In this document: one piece after another, positions 45,419-54,982 of the stretch
Position numbering within the stretch: the first letter of the stretch is position 1
Layout: every line of letters begins with the position of its first letter
The notes under the pieces: model-generated
What the model was told of the DNA's origin: nothing
The model's input: only the letters and a program-made list of their open reading frames with translations
Databases searched by the model: none
Made by a program: the position numbers and the translations under genes
Assembly (NCBI RefSeq): GCF_900240315.1
Contig: NZ_OEPZ01000002.1
Coordinates: 434,001 to 498,000 of the forward strand
Length of the DNA stretch: 64,000 bases
Source: Dorea phocaeensis
Lineage (GTDB): Bacteria; Bacillota; Clostridia; Lachnospirales; Lachnospiraceae
Direction of reading: 5' to 3'

Positions 45419-47200
45419 TTATACTCTTTGCGTTTTTTTTGCAAGAAACAATCCCGATACTTCACAGGTCCTTGCCCGGTGATCAAGAGGGCTTCTTTCC
45501 AGATAATCAAACAGAATGTATCTGTCCTCTTCCGCAAAATATTCTATATGTGTCATCTTGCGCATTTGATTGCGGTCATAAGACGTGTAAGCCGGCAGAT
45601 ACCGGTGCTCCTTTTCTTCGCTTTCATAAAAGGCTCGAAGCGCCTCTTTCTCCACCGGGTACTCTCCTGCAAAGGAAGGTCTCGTCTTTGCATTTTCACG
45701 CAGGTAATAATCATACGTAAGCCGCTCCCGGTAAATCTCCACCTTCTCTAGAAGAACTTTCCGAATAAAGGACAGCAAAATCTCATATCGGCTGCTCCGC
45801 TTGTGCTGTACGCCCAAAAGGCCGTTCATTTCATAGAAATGCCACAGATCTTCATACATCGCAAATGCCGATGGGAATTCTTCTGCCAACGCTTCTAACG
45901 TGTCTGTAAACTGTCCACTGTTATAGTATACTTCCACCATCTCTTCCACGCCTTTCAAAAGAATCACATCCTCATAGGACAGCCACTTTGTATAAAGTAC
46001 CTCATAGGGTGGATCTGATTTGTGTACCAATCCATAATCCGACTGCTTTTCCTCCATATAGGAACCTTTGAGCACCTTCAAAAATCCAAGCTGCAGCTGC
46101 TCTGGGCGAAGTCTGTACACCTCGTCAAAAGAACGGGAAAAACTTTCTATATCTTCATAAGGAAGTCCCGCAATCAGATCCAAATGCTGGTGGATATTTC
46201 CGCCGGATTTGATCCTCTCAACCACTCCCTTAACCTTCTCAAAATCCATCGTCCGTCGGATAGCGCAAATTGTATCAGGATTGGTGGACTGAATTCCGAT
46301 CTCCAGCTGTACCAGCCCCGGCCGCATATTTCCAAGCAATTCCAATTCTTCTTCATTTAATAAATCTGCTGCTATCTCAAAATGGAAATTCGTAATCCCC
46401 CGGTCATGTTCCTTTATATACTGCCAAATTGCCAATGCATGTTCATGGCGGCAGTTGAACGTACGATCCACAAATTTCACCTGTGGAACCTCCTGATCAA
46501 TAAAAAACTGAAGTTCCCTCTTTACCAGTTCCAAATCCCGGAACCGAAGCCGCTTGTCCACCGATGAAAGACAGTAACTGCAGGAAAACGGACACCCCCT
46601 GCTGCTCTCATAATAAATAATCTTATTCCGAAATTTTTCCATGTCTTTATAAACAAAAGGAATGCAACTCAAATCCATCACTGGCCGCCATGGATTTTCT
46701 ATAATCTTCTCCGTTGCCTCTTCTGCGCCGTCAAGATCTCCCTGTGTAGGCTCCCGTCGGAACGTAATTCCATCTATCTTCAAAAGCTTACAATCTGCTT
46801 CTTCCCAATCATTCCAATCCTTTTGATAAATCCGGCAAAGCTGTGCGAACGTTTCTTCTCCTTCTCCCTTCATCACACCTTTTACCGCCGGAAGTCTCTC
46901 AAGAACTGCCGCCGCATCATAGGACACTTCCGGCCCTCCCAGCCAGATAGGAAGATGGGGACAAAGTTTTGCTATTTCCCGAACTAAAGTCTCAACATAT
47001 TCCATATTCCATATATAGCAGGAAAAGCACAATACATCCGGCTTCCTAAGATAAAGATCCCGAAGGATCTCATCTTTTTGCTGATTAATCGTATACTCTG
47101 CCAATTCCACTTCTTCCACATCCGCATATGCCTTTAAACTGTAGATGGCAAGGTTGGAATGGATATATTTTGCATTCACTGCCGCCAGTAATATCTTCAT
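45419..47200 (-). CDS. B12-binding-domain radical SAM protein, DUF4080 type (593 aa)
   Basis: N-terminal Rossmann B12-binding-type domain (MKILLAAVNAKYIHSNLAIY, DVLCFSCYIWNMEYVETL, IWLGGPEVSYDAAAVLERLP). The radical SAM core has the cluster motif in SSRGCPFSCSYCLSS (about residue 200; CxxxCxxC). The C-terminal domain (residues 420-593) matches the DUF4080 layout. Substrate unknown. The ATG at 47200 is the only good start. It is convergent with nothing and precedes the 33-aa gene. Confidence 0.88.
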   Translation of the reverse strand: MKILLAAVNAKYIHSNLAIYSLKAYADVEEVELAEYTINQQKDEILRDLYLRKPDVLCFSCYIWNMEYVETLVREIAKLCPHLPIWLGGPEVSYDAAAVLERLPAVKGVMKGEGEETFAQLCRIYQKDWNDWEEADCKLLKIDGITFRREPTQGDLDGAEEATEKIIENPWRPVMDLSCIPFVYKDMEKFRNKIIYYESSRGCPFSCSYCLSSVDKRLRFRDLELVKRELQFFIDQEVPQVKFVDRTFNCRHEHALAIWQYIKEHDRGITNFHFEIAADLLNEEELELLGNMRPGLVQLEIGIQSTNPDTICAIRRTMDFEKVKGVVERIKSGGNIHQHLDLIAGLPYEDIESFSRSFDEVYRLRPEQLQLGFLKVLKGSYMEEKQSDYGLVHKSDPPYEVLYTKWLSYEDVILLKGVEEMVEVYYNSGQFTDTLEALAEEFPSAFAMYEDLWHFYEMNGLLGVQHKRSSRYEILLSFIRKVLLEKVEIYRERLTYDYYLRENAKTRPSFAGEYPVEKEALRAFYESEEKEHRYLPAYTSYDRNQMRKMTHIEYFAEEDRYILFDYLERSPLDHRARTCEVSGLFLAKKTQRV

Positions 47201-47279
47201 AATTCTTAATCCTCTTTTTTCCGTTGTATTTACTTCTTATTTTCCGACCGTGTTTCCGCCAAACTTTCCCGCTGCCGGT

Positions 47280-47308
47280 TGACATTTCTGCGAAAATACA
47301 GTAAAATA
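47280..47308 (+). promoter_or_regulatory. Promoter of the SRP RNA
   Basis: TTGACA (47280-47285) and TAAAAT (47303-47308) with a 17-base spacer, ending 7 bases before the RNA's 5' pairing arm. Confidence 0.8.
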
Positions 47309-47312
47309 AAGT

Positions 47313-47579
47313 CTCGTGCAGCCGGGGTGTTAGCGGTACCTTGAACCTGCAATCCGCTATAGCAGGGGTGATATTGCGCAGAGGGCATGGCTTTGCAGAG
47401 CTGCCCTTGAAAAGTGGCGTTGAGGCCTGGGTCTTACGCGACGGAAATCTGTGAACCGTGTCAGGTCGGGAACGAAGCAGCACTAAGCAGAATCTTCCGG
47501 GTGCCGTAAGGGTGCCTGGACTGAGTTAACTGTCAAGGTAACGTCTGGGTGGTCATGTTCGAAGCGCAATGCACGTTTT
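47313..47579 (+). ncRNA. ffs: Signal recognition particle RNA (large Gram-positive type)
   Basis: The conserved domain IV loop is visible as GTCAGGTCGGGAACGAAGCA (47463-47482). The 5' arm CGTGCA (47316-47321) pairs with TGCACG (47570-47575) at the 3' end, giving about 265 nt. The 5' region (GCCGGGGTGTTAGCGGTACC) matches the Alu-type domain of clostridial SRP RNAs. It guides membrane-protein targeting with Ffh. Confidence 0.93.
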
Positions 47580-47592
47580 AAATTGCTTTCAT

Positions 47593-48075
47593 TTAAGAAA
47601 CCGTCTTCGGTTTCTTTTTCTTTTCCCGCAATTCTTTGAAAAACTGCTTCATCATATGACTGCATTCCTCTTCTAAAACACCCGTCTCTAATTCCACTTG
47701 ATGATTGAACTCCGACATCTGAAGAAGATTCAATATCGAACCTGCACATCCTGCCTTAGGGCTCATACAGCCTACGACCACGCGGGTCATACGAGACTGT
47801 ACAATCGCACCGGAACACATCTGACAAGGTTCTAACGTCACATACATGGTGCACTCTTCCAGCCGCCAATCATCCATCTTTTTACTCGCCTTCTTAATCG
47901 CAATCAGCTCCGCATGGGCAAGTGTATTCTTGTCGATCGTCCGACGATTGTACCCGCGCCCGATAATTTTATCCTGATATACAATCACGCACCCAATCGG
48001 GACCTCGCCCAGGGCATATGCCTTCTTCGCCTGCCGAATGGCTTCTTTCATGTATTTTTCATCTTTTTTATCCAT
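47593..48075 (-). CDS. tadA: tRNA-specific adenosine deaminase (160 aa)
   Basis: Zinc deaminase: HAELIAIKKASK (catalytic His and Glu) and PCQMCSGAIVQSR (two zinc Cys). It converts A34 to inosine in tRNA-Arg(ACG). Full length with a Lys-rich tail (REKKKKPKTVS). It is often found beside SRP RNA in Firmicutes; here the two genes converge, unlike the usual same-strand order. Confidence 0.94.
   Translation of the reverse strand: MDKKDEKYMKEAIRQAKKAYALGEVPIGCVIVYQDKIIGRGYNRRTIDKNTLAHAELIAIKKASKKMDDWRLEECTMYVTLEPCQMCSGAIVQSRMTRVVVGCMSPKAGCAGSILNLLQMSEFNHQVELETGVLEEECSHMMKQFFKELREKKKKPKTVS
47597..47626 (+). terminator. Terminator of the SRP RNA, inside the 3' end of tadA
   Basis: GAAACCG, TCTT, CGGTTTC (47597-47614) followed by TTTTTCTTTT. 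Its stem lies within the last codons of tadA on the opposite strand. Confidence 0.75.
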
Positions 48076-48080
48076 CCGTC

Positions 48081-49013
48081 TTATTCTCCATCCCTCTTAT
48101 TTCCCATACTCTGTTCCATCAGCGTATCTGGTCTTCTCTTTACTCTGCGGCACCAATAGCCAAATTCTTCCTCTTCTTCGGATGAGGCGTCCGTATCCTT
48201 CCTATAAATAAATTCCGGAAATCCCATTGCTTCTGCCGCCCTTGCTTCCTGTGGATGATAAACTCCGGGAACACCAAGCCACAGCTGATCCTTGTATTCC
48301 AAGAATGCTAAATGGCGGTAATTATAACAGCCATGAAGAAGGAAACTATTGTTGGCCAGTTTCCATTCACATCTGGGAAGCCTTGCCAAATCTCTGCGCT
48401 GAATTTTGACACAATGAATCCTGCTCAGATTCTCTTCCTGCTCTGGTTCTATCTCTCGTTCGACAACATCCTCCTGCTCAGGCTCTATCTCCCGTTCGCC
48501 AATTTCTTCCTGCTCTGGTTCCATCTCCTGCCTAGCAGATTCTTCCGGCTCTGGTTCTGTCTCCTGCCTGGCAGGTTCCGCCTGCTCTGGCTCTTCCTCC
48601 TGTACGACGGCTTCCGTCTGCTGCGGCTCTTCCTGACAAATTCTCATCGTTTCCACATGCGCCGGCTGATCGTCCCATACCGCAGCATATCTGCGCCCCG
48701 CTTCACTTAACAGAACAATGCCTCGGATTTTTTCAAAATTTTCCGTTTTCCCGGTATCTTCTTTCGTATAGTAAAGGCGGTAATTAATGGCAGGGTCTAC
48801 ATTTTCTGCTGTCCCCTGCCATATTCCTATGCATTCTTCATTTTCTTCATAGAAAAGGTAAAGGTTCAGGCGATTTTCTCCCTGCATGTGCAGTCCTTTT
48901 CCATGAATATGCACCGAACACTCGCCTTCTCCTTGTTCCACCTTTACAAATCCTACATTTCTAAGCTTTTTCCCTTGATCATATTCGTATAAATAGCGGA
49001 TCCATCGTTTCAA
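48081..49013 (-). CDS. DUF6128-like protein with acidic 12-residue repeats (310 aa)
   Basis: N-terminal beta-rich domain (RWIRYLYEYDQGKKLRNVGF, IHGKGLHMQGENRLNLYLFY). A middle of 12-residue repeats (RQETEPEPEESA, RQEMEPEQEEIG, EREIEPEQEDVV, EREIEPEQEENL) at residues about 148-195. A C-terminal domain follows (CEWKLANNSFLLHGCYNYRH, DQLWLGVPGVYHPQE). Matches the Lachnospiraceae family I know as DUF6128. Function unknown. It ends five bases before tadA. Confidence 0.75.
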   Translation of the reverse strand: MKRWIRYLYEYDQGKKLRNVGFVKVEQGEGECSVHIHGKGLHMQGENRLNLYLFYEENEECIGIWQGTAENVDPAINYRLYYTKEDTGKTENFEKIRGIVLLSEAGRRYAAVWDDQPAHVETMRICQEEPQQTEAVVQEEEPEQAEPARQETEPEPEESARQEMEPEQEEIGEREIEPEQEDVVEREIEPEQEENLSRIHCVKIQRRDLARLPRCEWKLANNSFLLHGCYNYRHLAFLEYKDQLWLGVPGVYHPQEARAAEAMGFPEFIYRKDTDASSEEEEEFGYWCRRVKRRPDTLMEQSMGNKRDGE

Positions 49014-49077
49014 TTTTCCACACTCGATTCTGGATTATTTACCATCATCTTATTCTTCCAATGCAGAAAATATACCA

Positions 49078-50505
49078 CTATACAATTGCTTTCAGTTCCT
49101 GGTAGAGGCGTTTTGCAAAACCGTCCGTCATACCGCAGATATAATCTGTCACCAGCAAAATTCGCAGATACAACCTTTCTGCCTCAGACTTTCCTTCTGC
49201 ATGGTAATGATATGCCTTCTTATAATTGCTGGAAATAAACAGAATCATCCGTTCGTCAATAGAATTAAGATGCGCTTCCCGATCATCGTATTTGATTGCC
49301 GCTGTTACGAAACGCTCCAACAAATGATCCAGCATCACTGCCTCCTGCACTTCCATTCGGTAAATGGTCTCGGATGTAAACACCTCGCGATACGCCAAAT
49401 CCCCCAGTAAATCCATTAATTGCTCTGCGAATGTCTGGTGAAACAAATCATGCCTGTATGTTCCTTCCATAATCGCACTATAATTGGAAGTAAACCCATA
49501 TGTTGCGCAGTTGATCAGGAATCCCTGCACTCGGACAATCCAGTTCTTCACTGCATACTCTTCCGGATGCCCAAGATGACGCTCTTTCGCCACCTGATAC
49601 AACTCTTTCAGCTTATCTGCCGGCAGAAATGTATTCTTCTCTCCGGTGAGATACCGTTCTTGCAATTCCTGCAATTCTTCCAAAAGTTGGTGAAAGCTAA
49701 GAAAGCCTTTTATAAATGCATCTTCAATATCCGCAGTCTTATAAGCGATATCATCCGCTGCCTCTAGGATATATGTCAAAGGATGTCTGGATCCGCAAGT
49801 CCCAGTCTCCTTACTGATCTCTTCATAAAGCTCTGCATCCGCCAGATAATATCCCAGCTTCTTATCCTTAATATTTCCAGATTTTGTATTGATTTCTAAA
49901 GATGAAACCGGATATTTCACGATCGTACTGAGTAATGCATACGTCAGATTCATACCATTTTCATCGACCAGATAATGAAGCTTGCTTACCAACCGAAGCG
50001 CCTGAGCGTTGCCTTCAAAATGGTACAGATCTTCCCGCATTTGCGGCGTCAAAATCTGATCCACCGGCTGTCCGTGATAAGTCAGACGAGACAGATTCCG
50101 CTCAAACCATTCTCGAATTGCACATTCTCCAAAATGTCCAAACGGCGGATTTCCAATATCATGGATCAATCCCGCACATTGAAGAATGCTACAAATATCT
50201 TCCTTCATCTGAGGCGTGAAACTCAAATCTTTCTTATAAACCAATATATTTTCACCAATATTCTGCCCCAAAGACTTTGCAAACGAAGACACTTCCAACG
50301 AATGGGTCAGCCTGGTTCTAATAAAATCGCTCTTATCTAAAGGAAATACCTGTGTCTTATCCTGAAGACGCCGAAACGATGCGCTTCCTATAATACGATG
50401 GTAGTCCTTCTCAAACTCACTTCTTAAATCGGAATTCTTTCCATACCGACCTTTTCCGGAACTGCTCCTTTGTCTCTTCGTCGATAACAATTGTTCCCAA
50501 TACAC
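49078..50505 (-). CDS. dgt: dGTP triphosphohydrolase (475 aa)
   Basis: HD-domain enzyme that splits dGTP to deoxyguanosine and triphosphate. Motifs: GSASFRRLQDKTQVF, RTRLTHSLEVSSFAKSLG (first His), CAGLIHDIGNPPFGHFGE (HD pair) and AADDIAYKTADIEDA (last Asp). Length matches family. It belongs to the type that begins MYWEQLLS. Confidence 0.94.
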   Translation of the reverse strand: MYWEQLLSTKRQRSSSGKGRYGKNSDLRSEFEKDYHRIIGSASFRRLQDKTQVFPLDKSDFIRTRLTHSLEVSSFAKSLGQNIGENILVYKKDLSFTPQMKEDICSILQCAGLIHDIGNPPFGHFGECAIREWFERNLSRLTYHGQPVDQILTPQMREDLYHFEGNAQALRLVSKLHYLVDENGMNLTYALLSTIVKYPVSSLEINTKSGNIKDKKLGYYLADAELYEEISKETGTCGSRHPLTYILEAADDIAYKTADIEDAFIKGFLSFHQLLEELQELQERYLTGEKNTFLPADKLKELYQVAKERHLGHPEEYAVKNWIVRVQGFLINCATYGFTSNYSAIMEGTYRHDLFHQTFAEQLMDLLGDLAYREVFTSETIYRMEVQEAVMLDHLLERFVTAAIKYDDREAHLNSIDERMILFISSNYKKAYHYHAEGKSEAERLYLRILLVTDYICGMTDGFAKRLYQELKAIV

Positions 50506-50529
50506 TTGCTTCTCACCCGTTCTTCCACT

Positions 50530-51825
50530 CTAATCCAGATAAATCGGCGGCTCATAATCCTTGCCAAGAAGAGCCTTCTTGCGCTCTTGGTAACCCAGGA
50601 ATGCCCACTCTGTCATATCGGTCCACGCATGTTCTGCACGGTCATATACCTGTACATATCCTATTCTTGTCGGATGCATCCGCACGCTGTTCGATTCATA
50701 TTCTCTTCCGGTATACGGATTCACATCGCCGCGCTCTAAGTCTTCTTCTCCATCTGACACCAGGAATTCTTCAGCTTCTGCCTCACCACCAAAGGTTTCC
50801 TCATACTCTTCTCCATAAACACCGTACTCACCTTCTGGATAGAGTTCTTCTTCCCGCATCTCATCAAGATCCGCCTTATACCCTTCATCCAGCTCTGACT
50901 GTGGTCTTACCCGAAGTTCTTCCGGTTCTTCCTCCTGCGCATCTGCTGTTGTCGCAGAATCTACTTCTTCCTGTACCGGCTCTTTTACTTCCTCTGCTTC
51001 CTTCGCCGGCTTAGATACTTTTTTCTTTCTTCTGCGCAAATAGGACATCAGACCATGCAGTTTTTCCTCCGCCTTTTCTTCCTTCACCGGCTGCTCCGTC
51101 TCTTCTTCTGGCTTTTCTTCTGACTTCTCTTCCTGACCTGTCTCTTCTGCTTCTACTGGTTCCGCTTCCAGCTTTTCTTCCACTTCTACTGCCATTTCTG
51201 CTTCCGATTCTAGGTCTTCTGCCGATTCTTCTATCAGCTCCTCCTCGTAAACTGGCTCTTCCTCGTAAACTACCTCTTCTTCGTAAACCGGCTCTTCCTC
51301 GTAAACTACCTCTTCCTCATAAACTGGTTCTTCTTCGTAAACCGGCTCTTCCTCGTAAACCGGCTCTTCCTCGCAAACTACCTCTTCTTCGCAAACCGGC
51401 TCTTCCTCGCAAACTACCTCTTCTTCGTAAAAGACTTTCTCGCCCTCTTTTTCCAGTTCATCCAATTCCTCATGGATATCCACCAACTCTCCAATTGTAA
51501 TCTCTCTCTCCGGAACGTAGACTTCCTCCTTTTTAGCTGCCTTTGCAGGTGCCGCCTGCTTTGCTTCCGCCTTTTCTTCTATATGATTATTCTCTGCCTG
51601 GGTTCCATCTTCCAGAATGGTTAAATGAAATGGACAACCAAGGATTTCCGCGATCATTCGCATATCCTGCTCCTGGAAGTTATCTCTTCCAAGTCTCTGC
51701 GTCAGGTTCTGCCGGGACATCTTCTTTCCCGTACTCGCCTCTATCTTCTCCGCCAACTCCTTAATTGTCATGCCTCTTCGGCTTAAGATAATTTTGACTT
51801 GCTCTCCAAATGTTAAATCCAGCAT
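50530..51825 (-). CDS. XRE-type HTH protein with long acidic hexapeptide repeat (431 aa)
   Basis: Residues 1-72 are a helix-turn-helix domain (GEQVKIILSRRGMTIKELAE, KKMSRQNLTQRLGRDNFQEQ). Residues 137-196 are ten tandem hexapeptides of form (P/V)V(Y/C)EEE. A further Glu-rich stretch and a basic patch (YLRRRKKKVSKPAK) follow. The C-terminal part is conserved-looking: VNPYTGREYESNSVRMHPTR and AHAWTDMTEWAFLGYQERKK. A DNA-binding head on an extended acidic linker; targets unknown. It lies 24 bases before dgt on the same strand. Confidence 0.8.
   Translation of the reverse strand: MLDLTFGEQVKIILSRRGMTIKELAEKIEASTGKKMSRQNLTQRLGRDNFQEQDMRMIAEILGCPFHLTILEDGTQAENNHIEEKAEAKQAAPAKAAKKEEVYVPEREITIGELVDIHEELDELEKEGEKVFYEEEVVCEEEPVCEEEVVCEEEPVYEEEPVYEEEPVYEEEVVYEEEPVYEEEVVYEEEPVYEEELIEESAEDLESEAEMAVEVEEKLEAEPVEAEETGQEEKSEEKPEEETEQPVKEEKAEEKLHGLMSYLRRRKKKVSKPAKEAEEVKEPVQEEVDSATTADAQEEEPEELRVRPQSELDEGYKADLDEMREEELYPEGEYGVYGEEYEETFGGEAEAEEFLVSDGEEDLERGDVNPYTGREYESNSVRMHPTRIGYVQVYDRAEHAWTDMTEWAFLGYQERKKALLGKDYEPPIYLD
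51238..51417 (-). repeat. Ten 18-bp coding tandem repeats
   Basis: Each unit codes (P/V)V(Y/C)EEE. The units differ by a few bases and alternate, so length variation by slippage is expected. It lies within the XRE-type gene. Confidence 0.85.
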
Positions 51826-51985
51826 TGTATTTCCTCCTTATTCAATTAAATATACTCACCATTTAGGATTTATCTTGCTTTTTGTAAATCTTTTTGTTTC
51901 TTGATAAACCTAAGTTTTTCCCTTTCATTATTCTAACAAATACTTAAAAACACGTCAACCAGGTGCCTGAATTCTTAATATTTTT

Positions 51986-52657
51986 CTAAAATGTTCGGAT
52001 ATGCAGCTTTTCATCTATCTCCAAATCCGTTGTACACACAGCAATTTTCACTTCCTTTGGCCGAAATTCATACTCCTTGTAAACATAATTCTCCCCATAT
52101 TCTTCTGGTTTTCGCAAGAGTACCGGCTGCATTTTTTCATTCCACCCAATCTCAAATGAGCGTGTATCTAATCCCATACCTCTTCTGGTCGCCTTCATAA
52201 AACTTTCTTTTAATACCCAATAACGGAAAAACCATTCTGCCTGCTCCGTCTTATGCCCGGCAATCCATTCATACTCCGCGGGACAAAAAAATCTTTTTGC
52301 CATGGGAAGCCGGATTTTACGAACCATTTCCAAATCACAGCCAATCTTGCAACCTCCATTCACCTGAACGATCTTATTACTCTCCCCCACCTGGTCACTT
52401 GAAACTTCCCGCTCACTGCATGCACACAACACATATTTCCCCGAATGGGACAGATTAAAAGCCGACGTTTCCTCCAACCCACGCTCTTTTTGCACCTTCT
52501 GCCAAAGCGCCCATGCGCCAACACTTCTTGCACGTCCTTTTGCATCTCGTATTCTCAGAGCCTTCTCCTGACGCCACAAAGGCAGTTCCCGAAAATATTT
52601 CTGATACGTTTCTTCTATTAATAAGGGGGCAATTTCCGCCAAATACACACGAACCAT
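51986..52657 (-). CDS. 4'-phosphopantetheinyl transferase, Sfp type (223 aa)
   Basis: It moves the phosphopantetheine arm of CoA to carrier proteins. Motifs: NLSHSGKYVLCA, GCDLEMVRKI (Mg-binding Asp-x-Glu), and WFFRYWVLKESFMKATRRG (WxxKES-type). Sfp-like monomer length. No polyketide or peptide synthase lies in the window, so its carrier is elsewhere. Confidence 0.88.
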   Translation of the reverse strand: MVRVYLAEIAPLLIEETYQKYFRELPLWRQEKALRIRDAKGRARSVGAWALWQKVQKERGLEETSAFNLSHSGKYVLCACSEREVSSDQVGESNKIVQVNGGCKIGCDLEMVRKIRLPMAKRFFCPAEYEWIAGHKTEQAEWFFRYWVLKESFMKATRRGMGLDTRSFEIGWNEKMQPVLLRKPEEYGENYVYKEYEFRPKEVKIAVCTTDLEIDEKLHIRTF

Positions 52658-52775
52658 TCTCTTCCTCCTTCTTTCTTTTAATGCCCGTTACCACTGCATC
52701 TATCCCCTGTAAGTCTCACTTATTGTAATGCTTATTATTATAGAAGGAACGCCTTCCATTTACAAGTTTCCCATA

Positions 52776-52812
52776 AAAAAACGCCCGCCTCTTCACAAAA
52801 GAGACGAGCATG
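52776..52812 (-). terminator. Terminator of yeiH
   Basis: On the minus strand CGTCTCTT pairs with AAGAGGCG, flanked by GC-rich bases and followed by seven T. It begins 10 bases after the yeiH stop. Confidence 0.75.
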
Positions 52813-52821
52813 TTAAACCCT

Positions 52822-53853
52822 TTACCAGATTCCCAGCATATGCTGCATACTGAGACTGACCAGGGTAATTCCAACCCAGCAGGCCAATCCCATCAGAATT
52901 GGCTTTCCTCCGGTTTTTACTAATTTCACAATATTTGTATTCAGACCGATCGCCGCCATCGCCATCACAATGAAGAATTTTGACAGTTCTTTCAACGGCG
53001 CAAAAAATCCAATCGGAACTCCCGCTGTAACTGCAACTGTTGTAATCACAGACGCCCCCACGAAAAACAGAATAAAGAATGGAAACACCTGTTTCAAAGA
53101 AACTTTTCCCTGCTCATTTCCTTCCTCTTTCTTCGCTCTCATAAATGCAAGCACCAGTGTAATCGGAATAATCGCCAGTGTTCGGGTCAGTTTCACCGTA
53201 ACCGCTTTATCAAGGGTAGCGCTTCCCAATCCGTACATACTATCCCAGGTAGATGCTGCCGCCGTAACAGAAGAAGTATCATTTACTGCTGTTCCTGCAA
53301 AAATACCAAACGCCTCTCCGGAAGTCTGAGAAAATCCAATCGCCGTTCCCAGCATCGGGAACACAATTGCCGCCAGTACATTAAAGAAAAAAATCACAGA
53401 AATCGCCTGCGCCACTTCTTCATCATCCGCATCAATAACCGGCGCTGTCGCAGCAATCGCAGATCCTCCACAGATAGAAGAACCAACGCCCACCAATGTG
53501 GATATCTTTCCCGGAATGTGCATAACTCTGTGTAAAACATATGCAATAATCAATGACGTAGCAATTGTAGATACAATAATAGGCAACGATTGTTTACCCG
53601 TCTGTAGAATCACCTGAAGATTCAATCCAAATCCAAGAAGCACCACCGCATATTGCAGAATTTTCTTAGATGTAAACTTAATTCCACTTTCAAGATTCGT
53701 CTTGTCTTTTATCAGCAATGTGATAACCATACCAACAATAATTGCAATTACCGGCCCGCCAATAATCGGAAATTTCTTTCCCAGCAAACTAGATGGCACC
53801 GCAATACACAAACACACTAAAATTCCCTTCCAATTCTTTTTCAAAAAATCCAT
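52822..53853 (-). CDS. YeiH/UPF0324 membrane protein (343 aa)
   Basis: About ten membrane spans. Signatures are [17 protein letters not shown]-type N-terminus, [20 protein letters not shown] and [18 protein letters not shown]. The family has been proposed to export sulfate or sulfonates; the substrate is not proven. Divergent from a LysR gene, the arrangement seen for yeiH/yeiE. Confidence 0.88.
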   Translation of the reverse strand: MDFLKKNWKGILVCLCIAVPSSLLGKKFPIIGGPVIAIIVGMVITLLIKDKTNLESGIKFTSKKILQYAVVLLGFGLNLQVILQTGKQSLPIIVSTIATSLIIAYVLHRVMHIPGKISTLVGVGSSICGGSAIAATAPVIDADDEEVAQAISVIFFFNVLAAIVFPMLGTAIGFSQTSGEAFGIFAGTAVNDTSSVTAAASTWDSMYGLGSATLDKAVTVKLTRTLAIIPITLVLAFMRAKKEEGNEQGKVSLKQVFPFFILFFVGASVITTVAVTAGVPIGFFAPLKELSKFFIVMAMAAIGLNTNIVKLVKTGGKPILMGLACWVGITLVSLSMQHMLGIW

Positions 53854-53970
53854 ATCTTCCTCCGTAAATACACTCCATTTGTCTCCTTATGCATCATAAC
53901 ACATCTCAATCATTAAGTAAAATTATTATAATTTATTTTTTGATAAGTTTATGTTATAATTCGTTTTATC

Positions 53971-54004
53971 GGGGACGGAGTTTTTTTCATTTGTACACGT
54001 CCCC
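53971..54004. repeat. GGGGACG palindromic repeat, copy upstream of the LysR gene
   Basis: GGGGACG (53971-53977) and CGTCCCC (53998-54004) enclose GAGTTTTTTTCATTTGTACA. ACCCTGTCCC follows at 54016-54025, as in the copy at 28333. Confidence 0.85.
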
Positions 54005-54053
54005 AATTAAGAATCACCCTGTCCCTATTTGCTTATTTTTCCAAGGAGGTCTT

Positions 54054-54980
54054 ATGTTAGATAATCGAACAATTACCTTTTTAACAGTTTGCGAGGAAAT
54101 GAACTTTACTCGCGCCGCCGAGAAACTTCATATTTCACAGCCCGCGGTAACACAGCATATCCAATATATCGAAAGCTATTATCACGTAAAGCTTTTTCGT
54201 TTTATTGGGAAAAAGCTTTTACTAACCGATGCCGGCAAACTACTTCGAGATACTTTGACATCCATTCACAATAACGAAATCTATCTGAAAGAACAGCTTA
54301 CTTATCTAACCGACCAAAGAAAGCCGCTGCACTTCGGAGCCACTTTAACCGTCGGTGAGTTTATGATTGCACAACCGCTTTCTCAATTCTTGCACAATTA
54401 CGAAGCCGCCTCCATTACTGTAACTGTCGCTAACACAAACGAATTACTTCAAAAGCTGGATAATGGATCCATCGACTTTGCAATTTTAGAGGGGGATTAT
54501 CCACATCATCTTTATCGCCATCTCCCCTATACTGTGGAAAACTTTATCCCTGTCTGCAGCCCCAATTACCAATTTACAACGTGCCCTCAGCGCTATCCCC
54601 TTACTCTGCATGACTTAATCGAAGAACGTCTTCTTCTTCGCGAAGAAGGTTCTGGCACAAGGATGATTCTTGAACAATCTCTGGCCTGCCACGAATTAAA
54701 CCTTATTGATTTCCATAATATCATCACAATTGGAAACATGAACACTATCAAAGAGCTGGTACTTTCCGCCTGCGGCATCACCTTTTTATATGAAACTGCC
54801 GTAGAAAAGGAACTGCTCACAGGCCAGATCCAAAAAATAGAATTACAAGATTTTGATGTTCAGCACGAAATTTCTATTGTATGGAAAAAAGATAATCTTT
54901 TTGAAAAATCATTGTTTGAATTGTTTGCTCAACTCTTCGGAGACAGGGTCATTTCCAATTCGGGACAGGGTAAATTGTAG
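54054..54980 (+). CDS. LysR-type transcription regulator (308 aa)
   Basis: Start at 54054 (MLDNRTITFLTVCEEMNFT) after AAGGAGG; the longer frame runs through the upstream repeat. N-terminal winged helix (AAEKLHISQPAVTQHIQYIE), then a periplasmic-binding-type effector domain (LHFGATLTVGEFMIAQPLSQ). Likely regulates the divergent yeiH. Its last seven residues (NSGQGKL) are coded by the repeat unit that follows, so the natural C-terminus may have been replaced. Confidence 0.9.
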   Translation: MLDNRTITFLTVCEEMNFTRAAEKLHISQPAVTQHIQYIESYYHVKLFRFIGKKLLLTDAGKLLRDTLTSIHNNEIYLKEQLTYLTDQRKPLHFGATLTVGEFMIAQPLSQFLHNYEAASITVTVANTNELLQKLDNGSIDFAILEGDYPHHLYRHLPYTVENFIPVCSPNYQFTTCPQRYPLTLHDLIEERLLLREEGSGTRMILEQSLACHELNLIDFHNIITIGNMNTIKELVLSACGITFLYETAVEKELLTGQIQKIELQDFDVQHEISIVWKKDNLFEKSLFELFAQLFGDRVISNSGQGKL

Positions 54981-54982
54981 TT

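Noticed and set aside
47085-47483. 132-codon minus-strand frame
   Set aside because: It overlaps the SRP RNA and the start of the radical SAM gene; no ribosome site.
51238-51417. CRISPR-like repeat array
   Set aside because: The 18-bp units are contiguous without spacers and code a regular peptide.
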